Made by a program: the position numbers and the translations under genes
Origin: Bin5 sp965232575
GTDB taxonomy: Bacteria > Chloroflexota > Anaerolineae > Caldilineales > Caldilineaceae
NCBI GenBank assembly: GCA_965232575.1
Contig: CBDDPZ010000008.1
Coordinates: 868,001-932,000 of the forward strand
Reading direction: 5' to 3'
DNA: 64,000 bases
Shown: one piece after another, positions 8,129 through 19,041 of the stretch
How positions within the stretch are numbered: the first letter of the stretch is position 1
Layout of the letters: the number at the start of each line of letters is the position of its first letter
Notes under the pieces: model-generated
Told to the model about the DNA's origin: nothing
Seen by the model: only the letters and a program-made list of their open reading frames with translations
Databases searched by the model: none

Positions 8129-9316
8129 CTACATCTCCTGCAAAATTGCGCCCAGCTTCGACACGGCCTGGGCCAGCTCCTCTTTACTGATCGTCAGCGG
8201 CGGCACGAAGCGCAAAATCTTATCGCCCGCGCTCAACAGCAGCAGTCCGGCTTCATACCCCTTCTCCATCAGCGGCCCGGCCTCGATGTCCAGTTCAATG
8301 CCAACGATCAAGCCTCTGCCCCGGATCTCGAGAATGTGGGGGCTGTTCAACTCGGCCAGCAGCTCCATCAGGTACTCGCCCTTCTCCTTCACGTCGGCCA
8401 GAAACGCCGGGTTCGACACCCGGTCCACCACCGTGGAAGCCACGTGCGTGGTGAAGGGGTTGCCGGCAAAGGTGCTGGCATGATCGCCGGCATGGATCGT
8501 ATCCGCCACCTTCTGCTTCATCATGATCGCGCCGATGGGCAGGCCGCCGGCCAGCGGCTTGGCCGCGCTCATCAGGTCCGGCTCAACGCCATAGCCCTGG
8601 TAGGCCCACAGGTCGCCGCTGCGCCCCAGGCCGCATTGCACCTCGTCAAAGATCAGCAGCGCGCCGTATTCGTCCGCCAGGTCCCGCAACCCCTGCAAAA
8701 ACTCGGGCGTGGCCGGGTTGATGCCGCCCTCGCCCTGGATCGGCTCGACGATAATCGCGCACACCTTGTCGCTCATCTGCGCGCGCGCGTCATCCAGGTC
8801 GTTGAACGCGGCGAAGCGCACGCCCGGCATCAGCGGCTCGAACGGCTGCTGGTATTTCTCGCGCGGCGTCGCCGCCAGCGCCCCGAACAGCCGTCCGTGG
8901 AAGGCGTCGCTGAAGGCCAGGATCTCATACTTGTCCTCGTGGCCGTGTTCGCGGGCATAGCGCCGCGCGAACTTGAACGCGCCTTCGTTTGCGCTTGCCC
9001 CGCACAGGCAGAAATGCACCTTGTCCGCGAAGCTGGTCTCGCACAGTTTCTTCGCCAGCCGCGTGTGCGGCTCGGTGTGATACAGATTGCTCGTGTGGTA
9101 CATGCCGGTCGACGCGGCCTCCTTGATCGCCTCTTCCACCTCCGCGTCGTTGTAGCCCAGAACGTTCACCGCAATGCCGGCCACCAGGTCCAGGTAGGCC
9201 TTGCCCGTGCTGTCATACACCGTGCAGCCCTTGCCCTCCGTCAGCACAAACGGGGGCCGCCCGAAAACGCCAAGCACGTAATCCTTTTCGGCCTGAATAA
9301 TTTCTTCTGCGTTCAC
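8129..9316 (-). CDS. argD: Acetylornithine aminotransferase
   Basis: A 395-aa class III PLP aminotransferase that converts N-acetylglutamate semialdehyde and glutamate to N-acetylornithine. It starts at GTG 9316 behind a strong AGGAGGAG. Motifs are the glycine-rich CLCGASANEGAFKFARRYAR, the FHGR segment, VEPIQGEGGI, FDEVQCGLGRSG and the Schiff-base lysine in SAAKPLAGGLPIGA. Length and order agree with ArgD. The genes up- and downstream (argB beyond the methylase, acetyltransferase, carA) give the same pathway. Confidence 0.93.
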   Translation of the reverse strand: MNAEEIIQAEKDYVLGVFGRPPFVLTEGKGCTVYDSTGKAYLDLVAGIAVNVLGYNDAEVEEAIKEAASTGMYHTSNLYHTEPHTRLAKKLCETSFADKVHFCLCGASANEGAFKFARRYAREHGHEDKYEILAFSDAFHGRLFGALAATPREKYQQPFEPLMPGVRFAAFNDLDDARAQMSDKVCAIIVEPIQGEGGINPATPEFLQGLRDLADEYGALLIFDEVQCGLGRSGDLWAYQGYGVEPDLMSAAKPLAGGLPIGAIMMKQKVADTIHAGDHASTFAGNPFTTHVASTVVDRVSNPAFLADVKEKGEYLMELLAELNSPHILEIRGRGLIVGIELDIEAGPLMEKGYEAGLLLLSAGDKILRFVPPLTISKEELAQAVSKLGAILQEM

Positions 9317-9434
9317 TTTCTCCTCCTGAAGGGTCCTTTATTTTAATCGCTAACCGCTCAGCAATTCTCCATCCGCCTCCCAAATGGAGGCGAGCCAAGG
9401 GTTTTCTCACTCTTATATCCCCAGGAAATGGGGA

Positions 9435-12389
<2,955 letters not shown>

Positions 12390-12467
12390 ATCTACCTCAG
12401 TTCCAGATGGGCGGCCGCGTCAGATTGTTGCGGTCAGAAATGGAGATTCGAATAGATAATTGGCTGT

Positions 12468-13298
12468 TTATTGTGTATCTCCTGCTGTTCCAATGATTCC
12501 GGTGCCCCCATCCTCCTGCACGCCGGCCAGATTCGTAATGACCGCCTGGGTAACGCCGCGCCGCACCGCGTCAACCGCGCTCCTGACCTTCGGCACCATG
12601 CCGCCGCTGATACTCCCCTCGGCGATCCACGCTTCGCACTGGTCCGCAGTGATGCCGCGCACGACCCGCCCGGCGATCAGAACGCCCGGCACATTGCTCA
12701 CAAAGATCAACTTGCTCGCGCCCAGTGCCGCCGCAATCGCCGCCGCCACATGGTCGGCGTTCACGTTATAGCTGAGACCGTCGAACGCGCCGACGCTGAT
12801 CGGGCTGATTACCGGCACGATGTCCGCTTCCAACAGGATGGTCAGCAGCCCGGTGTCAACGTCCTGCACCTCGCCCACGCGGCCCAGGTCTCCCTGCGGA
12901 TGCCACATCTTTTCCACAAAGACCGTGCCGTCGTCCACCCCGCTGATGCCGGCGGCCCGCACGTCCTCGTTCACAAACTGGCGCACAATCCGCTTGTTCA
13001 TCAGGCCGCTGAGCGCCATCTCCGCCACGTCCAGGCTCTCCTCATCCGTAACCCGCAGCCCCTCGATAAAACGGGGCTCCAGCCCCAGCCGCCTCTGAAA
13101 GTCGGCGATCGTCTTGCCGCCCCCATGCACGATGACCGGACGCTTGCCGTCTTGCCGCAAACGCTTTACCGCCTGCGCCAGGCCGAACAGGAAGGCTTCG
13201 TCGTCCAGCTCATTTCCGCCGATCTTGAGGACGACGACGTGGCGCCCTTCCCCCTGCGCCGGGTCGACGGTAAGCGTGTCAGATTCGCTCAGGTTCAT
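12468..13298 (-). CDS. argB: Acetylglutamate kinase
   Basis: A 276-aa amino-acid kinase that phosphorylates N-acetylglutamate. It shows VVLKIGGNELDD at the N-terminus, the substrate loop PVIVHGGGKTIADFQRRLG, FIEGLRVTDEESLDVAEMAL, the YNVNADHVAAAIAAALGA segment, LIFVSNVPGVL and ISGGMVPKVRSAVDAVRRGV. Length is normal for ArgB. The ATG at 13298 has GAGG about 10 bases upstream. It lies downstream of argC in the same orientation. Confidence 0.94.
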   Translation of the reverse strand: MNLSESDTLTVDPAQGEGRHVVVLKIGGNELDDEAFLFGLAQAVKRLRQDGKRPVIVHGGGKTIADFQRRLGLEPRFIEGLRVTDEESLDVAEMALSGLMNKRIVRQFVNEDVRAAGISGVDDGTVFVEKMWHPQGDLGRVGEVQDVDTGLLTILLEADIVPVISPISVGAFDGLSYNVNADHVAAAIAAALGASKLIFVSNVPGVLIAGRVVRGITADQCEAWIAEGSISGGMVPKVRSAVDAVRRGVTQAVITNLAGVQEDGGTGIIGTAGDTQ

Positions 13299-13361
13299 AG
13301 CCTTGCCTCGTGCCGTGGTTGGCGCACTGATGCCCGCCAGGAAAGCCGACGGGCGCCGCCT

Positions 13362-14144
13362 TCACACAGTGCGCCGCGCCTGCCTTCTCTGTCGCATCAC
13401 CTCGTATGCCAGCGCCGCCGCCGCTGCAGTCGTGCCCAGAGACGGTTCGTAACTGCACCGGTCGTACGGGACCTGCAGACTTAAATCGGCCTGCTTAACA
13501 AATGACCGGGTGACGCCCCGCTTTTCCCCGCCTACCAGCAGAAAGAGCGGAGCGGTCAGATCGGCCTCATCCATCGGCTGCGCGTTCTCTTTCTGCGCGC
13601 AGGCCACCGTCAACCCCCGCTCGCGGTAGAATTCCGCCGCCTCCGCAACCGTCCCGGCCAGCGCCATTGGCATCAGCTCGGACGCGCCGGCTGAGGCCCG
13701 CGCCACCGTCGCCGCCGCGCTCATCCAGTTACGCGGCCGCAGCGCCGCGCCGTGCGCGCCCATCGCGTAGAGCGCCCGCAGCGCCTGACCGAAGTTGAAC
13801 GGGTCTTCGATGCCGTCCAGCATGACGACAAATGCCGGTCCATGCCCGCGCGGCAGCAACGCCTCCAGGCTGACAAACCGCCGCTGTCCTGCCTCGGCCG
13901 CGATGCCGCCGTGGGAATTGCCCTGGGTGACGGCGTCGATTTCCGCCGCGTCGACCCGGGCCACCGGCACATTGGCCTCCCGCGCCCGGTGTTGCAGCCA
14001 GCGCATCGTCCGGTCCTGCCGGTCTGCCCGCAGCAGCACGCGGTGGACCGCGCGATACGGAGAACGCAGGGCCGCGGCCACCGAGATCTTGCCCTCCAGG
14101 AATGTAACGGTCTCTTGCTCGCTCAACGCCCGGCCTGATTCCAC
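13362..14144 (-). CDS. SpoU/TrmH family RNA 2'-O-ribose methyltransferase
   Basis: About 260 aa. An N-terminal substrate-binding part (EGKISVAAALRSPYRAVHRVLL) is followed by a SPOUT catalytic domain with motif 1 (DGIEDPFNFGQALRALYAMG), motif 2 (LLVGGEKRGVTRSFVKQADL) and motif 3 (VPYDRCSYEPSLGTTAAAAALAYEV). Canonical motif 1 has Asn-Pro-x-Asn-x-Gly; here it is DPFNFG, with the central Asn kept. The start is uncertain: the frame is open up to 14201, but that segment is derived from repeat family B, so I chose the GTG at 14144. It lies inside the arg operon, but no pathway link is evident. Confidence 0.8.
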   Translation of the reverse strand: MESGRALSEQETVTFLEGKISVAAALRSPYRAVHRVLLRADRQDRTMRWLQHRAREANVPVARVDAAEIDAVTQGNSHGGIAAEAGQRRFVSLEALLPRGHGPAFVVMLDGIEDPFNFGQALRALYAMGAHGAALRPRNWMSAAATVARASAGASELMPMALAGTVAEAAEFYRERGLTVACAQKENAQPMDEADLTAPLFLLVGGEKRGVTRSFVKQADLSLQVPYDRCSYEPSLGTTAAAAALAYEVMRQRRQARRTV

Positions 14145-14283
14145 CCGTTTCCGGCTTTCCCAAAGACGTGCATGCCCGCCTGGGGCCGCGCAGTCACACA
14201 AAGAAAACCCGATACGCCTTTGGTGTTCTTAGCGCCCCTTCGTGTCCCTTCGTGGATCGCCGCAGCGCAAATCACAGTTCAGA
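14145..14283 (-). repeat. Family B repeat fragment and family D end, inverse orientation
   Basis: Bases 14183-14256 match the complement of the 3' half of the long repeats at 41800, 47270 and 51940 (ATCCACGAAGGGACAC, AACACCAAAGGCGTATC, TTTTCTTTGTGTGAC). Bases 14269-14283 (AAATCACAGTTCAGA) equal the arm of the inverted repeat at 38814-38919. Together they fill the argC to methylase-like gap. Confidence 0.6.
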
Positions 14284-15316
14284 CAACCAATCCCGCGGTC
14301 TCGTCCAGCCCCGCGGCGATGTTGTAGTTCTGCACCGCCTGCCCGCTGCCGCCTTTGATAAGATTGTCGATCGAGGCGGTAATGACATACTCGCCCCCAT
14401 CCGGCAGCGACGGGTCCGCCGCCGTGATTCCGATGGCGCAGCGATTTGTGCCGACCGTGTGCGCCAGGCTGGCCTGCACGCCGGGGGCCAGGAGATGGAT
14501 AAACGGCTCGCCCGCGTAGTTCTCCGCGTAAAGTTCGCGGATACGCTCCTCTGTCACGCCGGCCGGCGCGTCCACATACATCGTGCTCAGGATGCCCCGG
14601 TTGACCGGCACAAGATGGGGCGTGAAAAGAAATCTGTGGCCGCGCCGCTCTCCGTTGGCCGCGCCCAGCACCTGCTCCATTTCCGCGATGTGTCGGTGAC
14701 GGTGGCCGACGTTGTAAGGCGTGATGTTTTCGTTGGCCTCAACGAACTGGTAGGTCAGGTTCGTCTTGCGGCCGGCGCCCGATACGCCGCTCATGCTGTC
14801 GATAATCACCCGTTCCCCCAGCCAGCCCGCTTTGGCCAGCGGGTACAGGCCCAGATTGACGCTGGTGGGATAACAGCCGGGGTTGGCGATCAGCTGCGCG
14901 CCGTCCAGCTGGCTGCGATACAGTTCGCACAGCCCGTAGCGGGCCTCGGCGCACAGCTCCGCCGCGCTGTGTTCGACGCCGTACCAGCGTTTATAGACGG
15001 CTGTGTCCTTCAGGCGAAAATCCGCGCTCAGGTCGATAACGCGCACGCCGCCGGCATAGAATCGTCTCACCGCCTCCATCGACTCCGCATGCGGCAGACA
15101 CAGAAAGACGACGTCTACTTCATCTGTGCGCAGATAGGCGTTCTCCAGGTTGATCAACGGGTAGTCCCAGGGCGTGCTGAAGACCTGGTCGTAGCGCTTG
15201 CCCGCATTGCGCTCGCTCGTCAACCAGCCCACTTCAAGCTCCGGATGCCGGTGAATCAAGGTGATCAGTTCATACCCGATATAGCCTGTCGCCCCGGCGA
15301 TTCCTGCCTTATGCAT
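14279..15316 (-). CDS. argC: N-acetyl-gamma-glutamyl-phosphate reductase
   Basis: A 345-aa NADPH-dependent reductase of acetylglutamyl phosphate. The start at 15316 (MHKAGIAGATGYIGYE) is chosen for the Rossmann motif GATGYIG directly after it and for GGGAG 7 bases upstream. The active-site Cys lies in ANPGCYPTS. DLSADFRL, GVSGAGRKT and the His in HRHRHIAEMEQ also fit the family. It is the first structural gene of the arginine operon, about 155 bases downstream of the Arg-rich leader peptide. Confidence 0.95.
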   Translation of the reverse strand: MHKAGIAGATGYIGYELITLIHRHPELEVGWLTSERNAGKRYDQVFSTPWDYPLINLENAYLRTDEVDVVFLCLPHAESMEAVRRFYAGGVRVIDLSADFRLKDTAVYKRWYGVEHSAAELCAEARYGLCELYRSQLDGAQLIANPGCYPTSVNLGLYPLAKAGWLGERVIIDSMSGVSGAGRKTNLTYQFVEANENITPYNVGHRHRHIAEMEQVLGAANGERRGHRFLFTPHLVPVNRGILSTMYVDAPAGVTEERIRELYAENYAGEPFIHLLAPGVQASLAHTVGTNRCAIGITAADPSLPDGGEYVITASIDNLIKGGSGQAVQNYNIAAGLDETAGLVV

Positions 15317-15383
15317 CTCCTCTCTCCCTCTCGCTATTCGTGGTTGCAGTTCACTACCCACTGCCCTTTACAAGCGCATAAAC

Positions 15384-15409
15384 AAAAAGCCCCCCGTCCG
15401 GGGAGCTTT
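15384..15409 (-). terminator. Attenuator-type intrinsic terminator upstream of argC
   Basis: On the minus strand AAAGCTCCCC pairs with GGGGGGCTTT through a GGAC tetraloop, followed by TTTTTG. It lies between the Arg-rich leader peptide and argC, inside the operon's transcript and not after a gene, which is the position of a regulated attenuator. Confidence 0.8.
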
Positions 15410-15456
15410 GCAATCGGCTGATTCCCTCTGAGGAAACCGGGCCCGCGCGCAAATGC

Positions 15457-15472
15457 CCAGACGGCTGTCTGG
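15457..15472 (-). other. Hairpin directly after the leader peptide stop
   Basis: CCAGAC-N4-GTCTGG forms a perfect 6-bp stem starting at the base after the leader stop codon (on the minus strand CCAGAC AGCC GTCTGG). Its place fits a pause or anti-terminator element of a ribosome-controlled attenuator. Confidence 0.5.
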
Positions 15473-15526
15473 TTATTGGCGGGGACGCCTCCTCAACTGG
15501 GCGCTGCGCGTACTGGTTGGATTCAT
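15473..15526 (-). CDS. Arginine operon leader peptide (attenuator)
   Basis: A 17-codon ORF reading MNPTSTRSAQLRRRPRQ. Five of 17 residues are Arg, including the run Arg-Arg-Arg-Pro-Arg encoded by AGG AGG CGT CCC CGC. It lies 37 bases after the -10 box of a good promoter and is followed by a hairpin and an intrinsic terminator before argC. By analogy with his, trp and leu leader peptides, ribosome stalling at Arg codons when charged Arg-tRNA is scarce would favour read-through. The ribosome site (GAAGAAGC) is weak. The mechanism is inferred from layout only. Confidence 0.7.
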   Translation of the reverse strand: MNPTSTRSAQLRRRPRQ

Positions 15527-15562
15527 GCTTGCTTCTTCAGTGGAAAAGTCAATCTGACTGAC

Positions 15563-15591
15563 AGTCTAGCACGCGGCGCTCACCTTGTCAA
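15563..15591 (-). promoter_or_regulatory. Sigma-70 promoter of the arginine operon
   Basis: On the minus strand TTGACA (15591-15586), 17-base spacer, TAGACT (15568-15563). The -35 hexamer is perfect and the spacing optimal. Transcription would start near 15556, 30 bases before the leader peptide ATG. Confidence 0.75.
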
Positions 15592-15662
15592 ACGCCATCG
15601 TATGCGAAACCGCGAACGATTTGCGTTCAGCGGCAGGTCGCGGCCCGCCGGCATCCCGAATT

Positions 15663-16136
15663 TCAATCGAGATCGACCATACGCAGCTCGGTGGAGATGT
15701 CGATGCTGCCTTCGAGACTGCGCGCCACGGGGCAGAACTGCGCATGGAACCCGTGAACCCGTTCCGCCGTCTCCCGCTGCTCGGGGGCCACTTTCAATGT
15801 GTACGTGGCGTGAATCCGTTTGATGATCAGCACATTGCCGTCTTTTTCGATCTCGGCTTCCACGTCGGCCGTCAGATAGCCGTCGCCCGCAGGTATCTTG
15901 CGCGCCTCCAGCGCGCCCCCGAAGGTGCCGGTCAGTCAGCCGCCTGTGGCTGCGTTGACATAGTCGAGCGTGGTGGCATGCGGCTCGTGGATGGCGGTGT
16001 CCACGCCGTAATGTTCGGCCACCTCCGAATGGACGCCGAACTTCGTATGCCCCGCCTCGGCCGGCAGAAACGCTCTGCGCAGCGGCCCTTTCACCCGCTC
16101 GATGCGCACTTTCGAGCGATACGCGACTTCTTCCAT
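15663..16136 (-). CDS. OsmC/Ohr family peroxiredoxin, probable selenoprotein (TGA = Sec67)
   Basis: Two adjacent open frames join through a single in-frame TGA (15938-15936) into a 157-residue OsmC-like protein starting at 16136 (MEEVAYRSK, AGGAG 7 bases upstream). Before the stop: HATTLDYVNAATGG. After it: LTGTFGGALEARKI. OsmC proteins have their peroxidatic Cys exactly at this position (pattern GGC-TGTF or GSCLTGT), so the TGA replaces Cys67. The second catalytic Cys is intact at about residue 135 (FCPVARSLEGSIDIST). No other disruption is present over 157 codons. The DNA after the TGA folds into GCGCGC-UGGAG-GCGCGC, with the G-containing loop 24 bases downstream, the geometry of a bacterial SECIS. 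Role: reduction of organic hydroperoxides. The alternative is a nonsense mutation. Confidence 0.8.
15902..15918 (-). promoter_or_regulatory. Candidate bacterial SECIS hairpin
   Basis: On the minus strand a self-complementary GCGCGC arm, loop TGGAG and second GCGCGC arm. The apical loop begins 24 bases after the TGA codon and has GG near its 5' side, as bacterial SelB-binding hairpins require. The same bases also encode the OsmC sequence. Confidence 0.6.
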
Positions 16137-16216
16137 TTTCATTCTCCTCACAATTTACCCAAGATACACCGAAGATACACTGAAAATACATTGTAGGCGC
16201 AGGGATTCCGGACGGC

Positions 16217-16312
16217 AAATCGCCTCACTGGGATAGCGGGTGTCTCCTTCGTGGATCGCTGGCGCCTCACCGGGATCGCGGACGTCTCGCCCGCAGCCTG
16301 TGCACATTTCGT
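16217..16312 (+). repeat. Interspersed repeat family A, copy 3 (rearranged)
   Basis: Contains CGCCTCACTGGGATAGCGGG followed by CGCCTCACCGGGATCGCGGA and CGTCTCGCCCGCAGCCTGTG, so the core is present twice. Same orientation as the copies at 4748 and 6098. Confidence 0.6.
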
Positions 16313-16334
16313 ATTCGAAAAATCCGATAGGGTA

Positions 16335-16363
16335 TTGAAATTGCTCAATCCGCGTGCTATACT
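16335..16363 (+). promoter_or_regulatory. Sigma-70 promoter upstream of the methyltransferase gene
   Basis: TTGAAA (16335-16340), 17-base spacer, TATACT (16358-16363). It points toward the gene starting at 16555, giving a leader of about 185 bases that contains the parS-like palindrome. Confidence 0.6.
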
Positions 16364-16420
16364 GTACAGATGCGCGCGGGGCGCATGCTTTCTCATCGTC
16401 TTTCGACCCCATGATGTCCT

Positions 16421-16446
16421 GTGAATGTTTCACATGAAACATTCAC
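16421..16446. promoter_or_regulatory. parS: parS-like site within a 26-bp inverted repeat
   Basis: Twelve-base arms (GTGAATGTTTCA and TGAAACATTCAC) flank a CA centre. The inner 16 bases (16426-16441, TGTTTCACATGAAACA) differ from the parS consensus, and from the site at 1485, by one central base. Confidence 0.6.
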
Positions 16447-16554
16447 ACCTTCGTATCCGTCCTTATAGGGGATGCGTCAGGGCGAAGGCGGACCCGTCGC
16501 ATCCGTTTACTTGTTGGTGCGTATTGGATTCCTGATCGCCGTGGAGCGGCCCGC

Positions 16555-17547
16555 ATGTCGGCAAACAACCTGGCTGCAGCGAACTGCGCAGCAATCGAAG
16601 AGCCGAATAGCAAGGCAGACGCCATCGCGCCCGCCGCTGTCCCGGTGATCGACTATGAGGGCAGCGGCTACCGTCAGGATTTCTGGGAAGGCCAGGGACG
16701 CGAGTACGAGGATGCCGTCGAACGGATCGCGCTTCAGCGCCTCCTGCCCCCGCACGGAGGCCGTATCGCCGAAATCGGGGCCGGGTTCGGCCGCCTGGCC
16801 GATCTGTATCTTGGCTACGATCAGATCGTGCTCTTCGACTACAGCCGCACGATGCTGGCCGACGCCGTGCGCAAATGGGGACACGACCCGCGCTTTGTCT
16901 TCGTCGCCGGCAATCTCTACCGGATGCCCCTGGCCCCCGGCGCCCTTGACGCGCTCGTTATGGTGCGCGTGATGCACCATCTGGCCGATGTGCCAACCGC
17001 GCTGGCCCAACTGCAGCCGCTTCTGCATCAACGCGGCACGGCCGTGCTCGAATATGCCAACAAGCGCAACCTGAAGGCGGTTCTGCGCTGGCTCGCTCGC
17101 CGCCAGCGCTGGTCGCCCTTTGACCCGGCGCCGCTTGAGTTCGTCGCCATGAATTTCGACTTTCATCCCGGCTGGATGGCCGCAAAAATGAAAAGCGCCG
17201 GCCTGCGTGTGGATGAACGCCTTGGCGCATCTCACTTTCGCCTGCCCGCGCTGAAGAGAAGCCTGCCGGCCCATCTGCTCGCTCGTCTGGACAGCCGCCT
17301 CTTCCATATCGGCGGCAAATTCCCCCTTGCGCCCAGCGTCTTCGTACGCGCGGCTGCGCCGGGCGCCGCAGAACGGCCGCAACCTGAAGCCGGACCGGGC
17401 GAGACCGCCCCGGCATACCTGTTCCGTTGTCCGGCCTGCGCCGCCCATCCCCTGGCCGCCATCGGTCCGGCGCAGCTTCAGTGTCCGTCCTGCGCCCGTC
17501 AATATGGGCAAGCGGACCGCATCTGGGATTTCAAAATCCCGGCGTAA
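16555..17547 (+). CDS. Class I SAM-dependent methyltransferase with C-terminal Trm112-like zinc ribbon
   Basis: A 330-aa protein. The N-terminal half carries methyltransferase motif I (IAEIGAGFGRLADLY), the acidic end of beta-2 (IVLFDYSRTML) and motif IV region (GALDALVMVRVMHHLADVP), a UbiE/Methyltransf_11-type fold at about residues 60-190. The last 45 residues hold two Cys pairs (FRCPACAAHP and LQCPSCARQYGQ), a Trm112/YcaR-like ribbon. The substrate is unknown. It lies upstream of the main sigma factor gene and behind its own promoter. Confidence 0.8.
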   Translation: MSANNLAAANCAAIEEPNSKADAIAPAAVPVIDYEGSGYRQDFWEGQGREYEDAVERIALQRLLPPHGGRIAEIGAGFGRLADLYLGYDQIVLFDYSRTMLADAVRKWGHDPRFVFVAGNLYRMPLAPGALDALVMVRVMHHLADVPTALAQLQPLLHQRGTAVLEYANKRNLKAVLRWLARRQRWSPFDPAPLEFVAMNFDFHPGWMAAKMKSAGLRVDERLGASHFRLPALKRSLPAHLLARLDSRLFHIGGKFPLAPSVFVRAAAPGAAERPQPEAGPGETAPAYLFRCPACAAHPLAAIGPAQLQCPSCARQYGQADRIWDFKIPA

Positions 17548-17682
17548 CCCGCTCGCGGGCAGTCGGCCGGGGGTCGCGTGAGATATACCCCCCCATTTGA
17601 ACATTGCTACGCGCCAACGACTGGCCGCTTCGAGTCCGGCCAGCCGTGAACAGCGTTTACGAATCTACGAAAAGAGGTGACG

Positions 17683-18957
17683 ATGGCTGAAGAAATGCTT
17701 CTCGCAAAGGAACTTGCGCAACAGCGCAATGGGGATTCAAATAAACCCTTGCCCGAAAATGGCGCAGCCGTGTCTGAAAATGGCGCGGCGCAGCCCGACT
17801 TGCAGTTTTCCAGTCCGCAGGAGATCCTCGCCCATCTGCTCAAACTCGGCCGCGAAAAGGGCTTTGTCAGCTACGATGAAGTGCTGCAAGTCATGCCTGA
17901 AGCCGAAAACGATATTGAGCAGCTGGACGACATCTTCGCATCCCTGCTGGAGCAGGGCATTTCTGTCGGGCAGGCCAAAGAGGACGTTCCTGCCGAAGAG
18001 AAGAAAGATCCGGCCGAAAGCGCGGAAGAGGACGAATTCGATCTGAGCCAGATCGAGATCGACGACTCCATCAGCCTCTATCTCAAGGAGATCGGCCGCG
18101 TTCCCTTGCTGACCGCCGCCGAAGAGGTCGATCTCGCAAAACGCATGGAGTCCGGGCGCGATTCCCACCACCGCCTCAATCAGGAACAGGTCGAATGGGA
18201 GGAGCGCGAACAGCTGCTCTGGCTGGCCCGCGACGGCCGCTCCGCGCAGGAGCATCTGATCAAGGCGAACAGCCGCCTGGTCGTCAGCGTCGCCAAAAAG
18301 TACGTCGGCCGCGGCGTTCCCTTCCTGGATCTGATCCAGGAAGGGAATATCGGCCTCATTCGCGCCGTCAAGAAGTTCGACTACCGCCGGGGCTATAAAT
18401 TCAGCACCTATGCCACCTGGTGGATCCGGCAGGCCGTCACCCGCGCCATCGCCGACCAGGGGCGCACAATTCGGGTGCCGGTGCATATGTACGAGCAGAT
18501 CAACCGCCTGACCCGCACCAGCCGCCAGCTCGTGCAGGAGCTGGGCCGCGACCCGACCACCGAGGAGATCGCCGAGGAGCTGGGCGTCACCCCGCGCAAG
18601 GTCGAGCACATTATGCGCGTCAGCCAGCGGCCTCTCAGTCTGGAAATGCCGGTCGGAGAGGAAGAAGACAGCTACCTGGGCGACTTTATCGAGGATGAGG
18701 ACGCAGACAGCCCGCAGGACTCCGCCGGCCGTCAGATCCTGCGGGAGGTGATCGACGAGATCTTCCAGAGCCTGACCCCCCGCGAGGTGCGCATCCTCCA
18801 GCTCCGCTTCGGACTGGTCGACGGCTACAACTATACGCTCGAAGAGGTCGGCAGAAAGTTCGGCGTCACCCGCGAACGCATCCGCCAGATCGAGGCCCAG
18901 GCCCTCAGCCGCCTGCGCCATCCCAGCCGCAGCCGCCGCCTGCGCGACTACCTCTAA
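17683..18957 (+). CDS. rpoD: RNA polymerase sigma-70 family primary-type sigma factor
   Basis: About 424 aa, starting at ATG 17683 behind AGAGGTG. An acidic N-terminal region 1.1-like part (about 40-130) is followed by region 1.2 (DSISLYLKEIGRVPLLTAAEEVDLAKRME), region 2 (LIKANSRLVVSVAKKYVGRG, FLDLIQEGNIGLIRAVKKFD, KFSTYATWWIRQAVTRAIAD), region 3 and region 4 (LTPREVRILQLRFGL, YTLEEVGRKFGVTRERIRQIEAQAL). All promoter-recognition residues of a group 1/2 sigma factor are present, agreeing with the TTGACA/TATACT promoters seen here. Whether it is the sole housekeeping factor cannot be told from the window. Confidence 0.92.
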   Translation: MAEEMLLAKELAQQRNGDSNKPLPENGAAVSENGAAQPDLQFSSPQEILAHLLKLGREKGFVSYDEVLQVMPEAENDIEQLDDIFASLLEQGISVGQAKEDVPAEEKKDPAESAEEDEFDLSQIEIDDSISLYLKEIGRVPLLTAAEEVDLAKRMESGRDSHHRLNQEQVEWEEREQLLWLARDGRSAQEHLIKANSRLVVSVAKKYVGRGVPFLDLIQEGNIGLIRAVKKFDYRRGYKFSTYATWWIRQAVTRAIADQGRTIRVPVHMYEQINRLTRTSRQLVQELGRDPTTEEIAEELGVTPRKVEHIMRVSQRPLSLEMPVGEEEDSYLGDFIEDEDADSPQDSAGRQILREVIDEIFQSLTPREVRILQLRFGLVDGYNYTLEEVGRKFGVTRERIRQIEAQALSRLRHPSRSRRLRDYL

Positions 18958-18980
18958 GGGCGAGGAAAGAGGAACACCGG

Positions 18981-19034
18981 GAGAGAGAAGTGAGATACTG
19001 CGACTCGTAGCAGATGTTCTCTCACTCCTCTCTC
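18981..19034. terminator. Inverted repeat between convergent genes, probable bidirectional terminator
   Basis: A 15-base arm at 18981-18995 (GAGAGAGAAGTGAGA) pairs with 19020-19034 with one mismatch. It sits between the stop codon of the sigma factor and the convergent MazG-like gene. There is no long T tract. Confidence 0.45.
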
Positions 19035-19041
19035 CTCGTCC

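Larger units (their letters stand above)
16137..16554. other. Intergenic region with repeat A copy 3, promoter and parS-like site
   Basis: About 420 bases between the divergent OsmC-like and methyltransferase genes. In order: repeat family A copy 3 (16217-16312, the core appearing twice, degenerate then full), a plus-strand promoter (16335-16363) and a long palindrome containing a parS-like core (16421-16446). No ORF here is credible. Confidence 0.5.
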
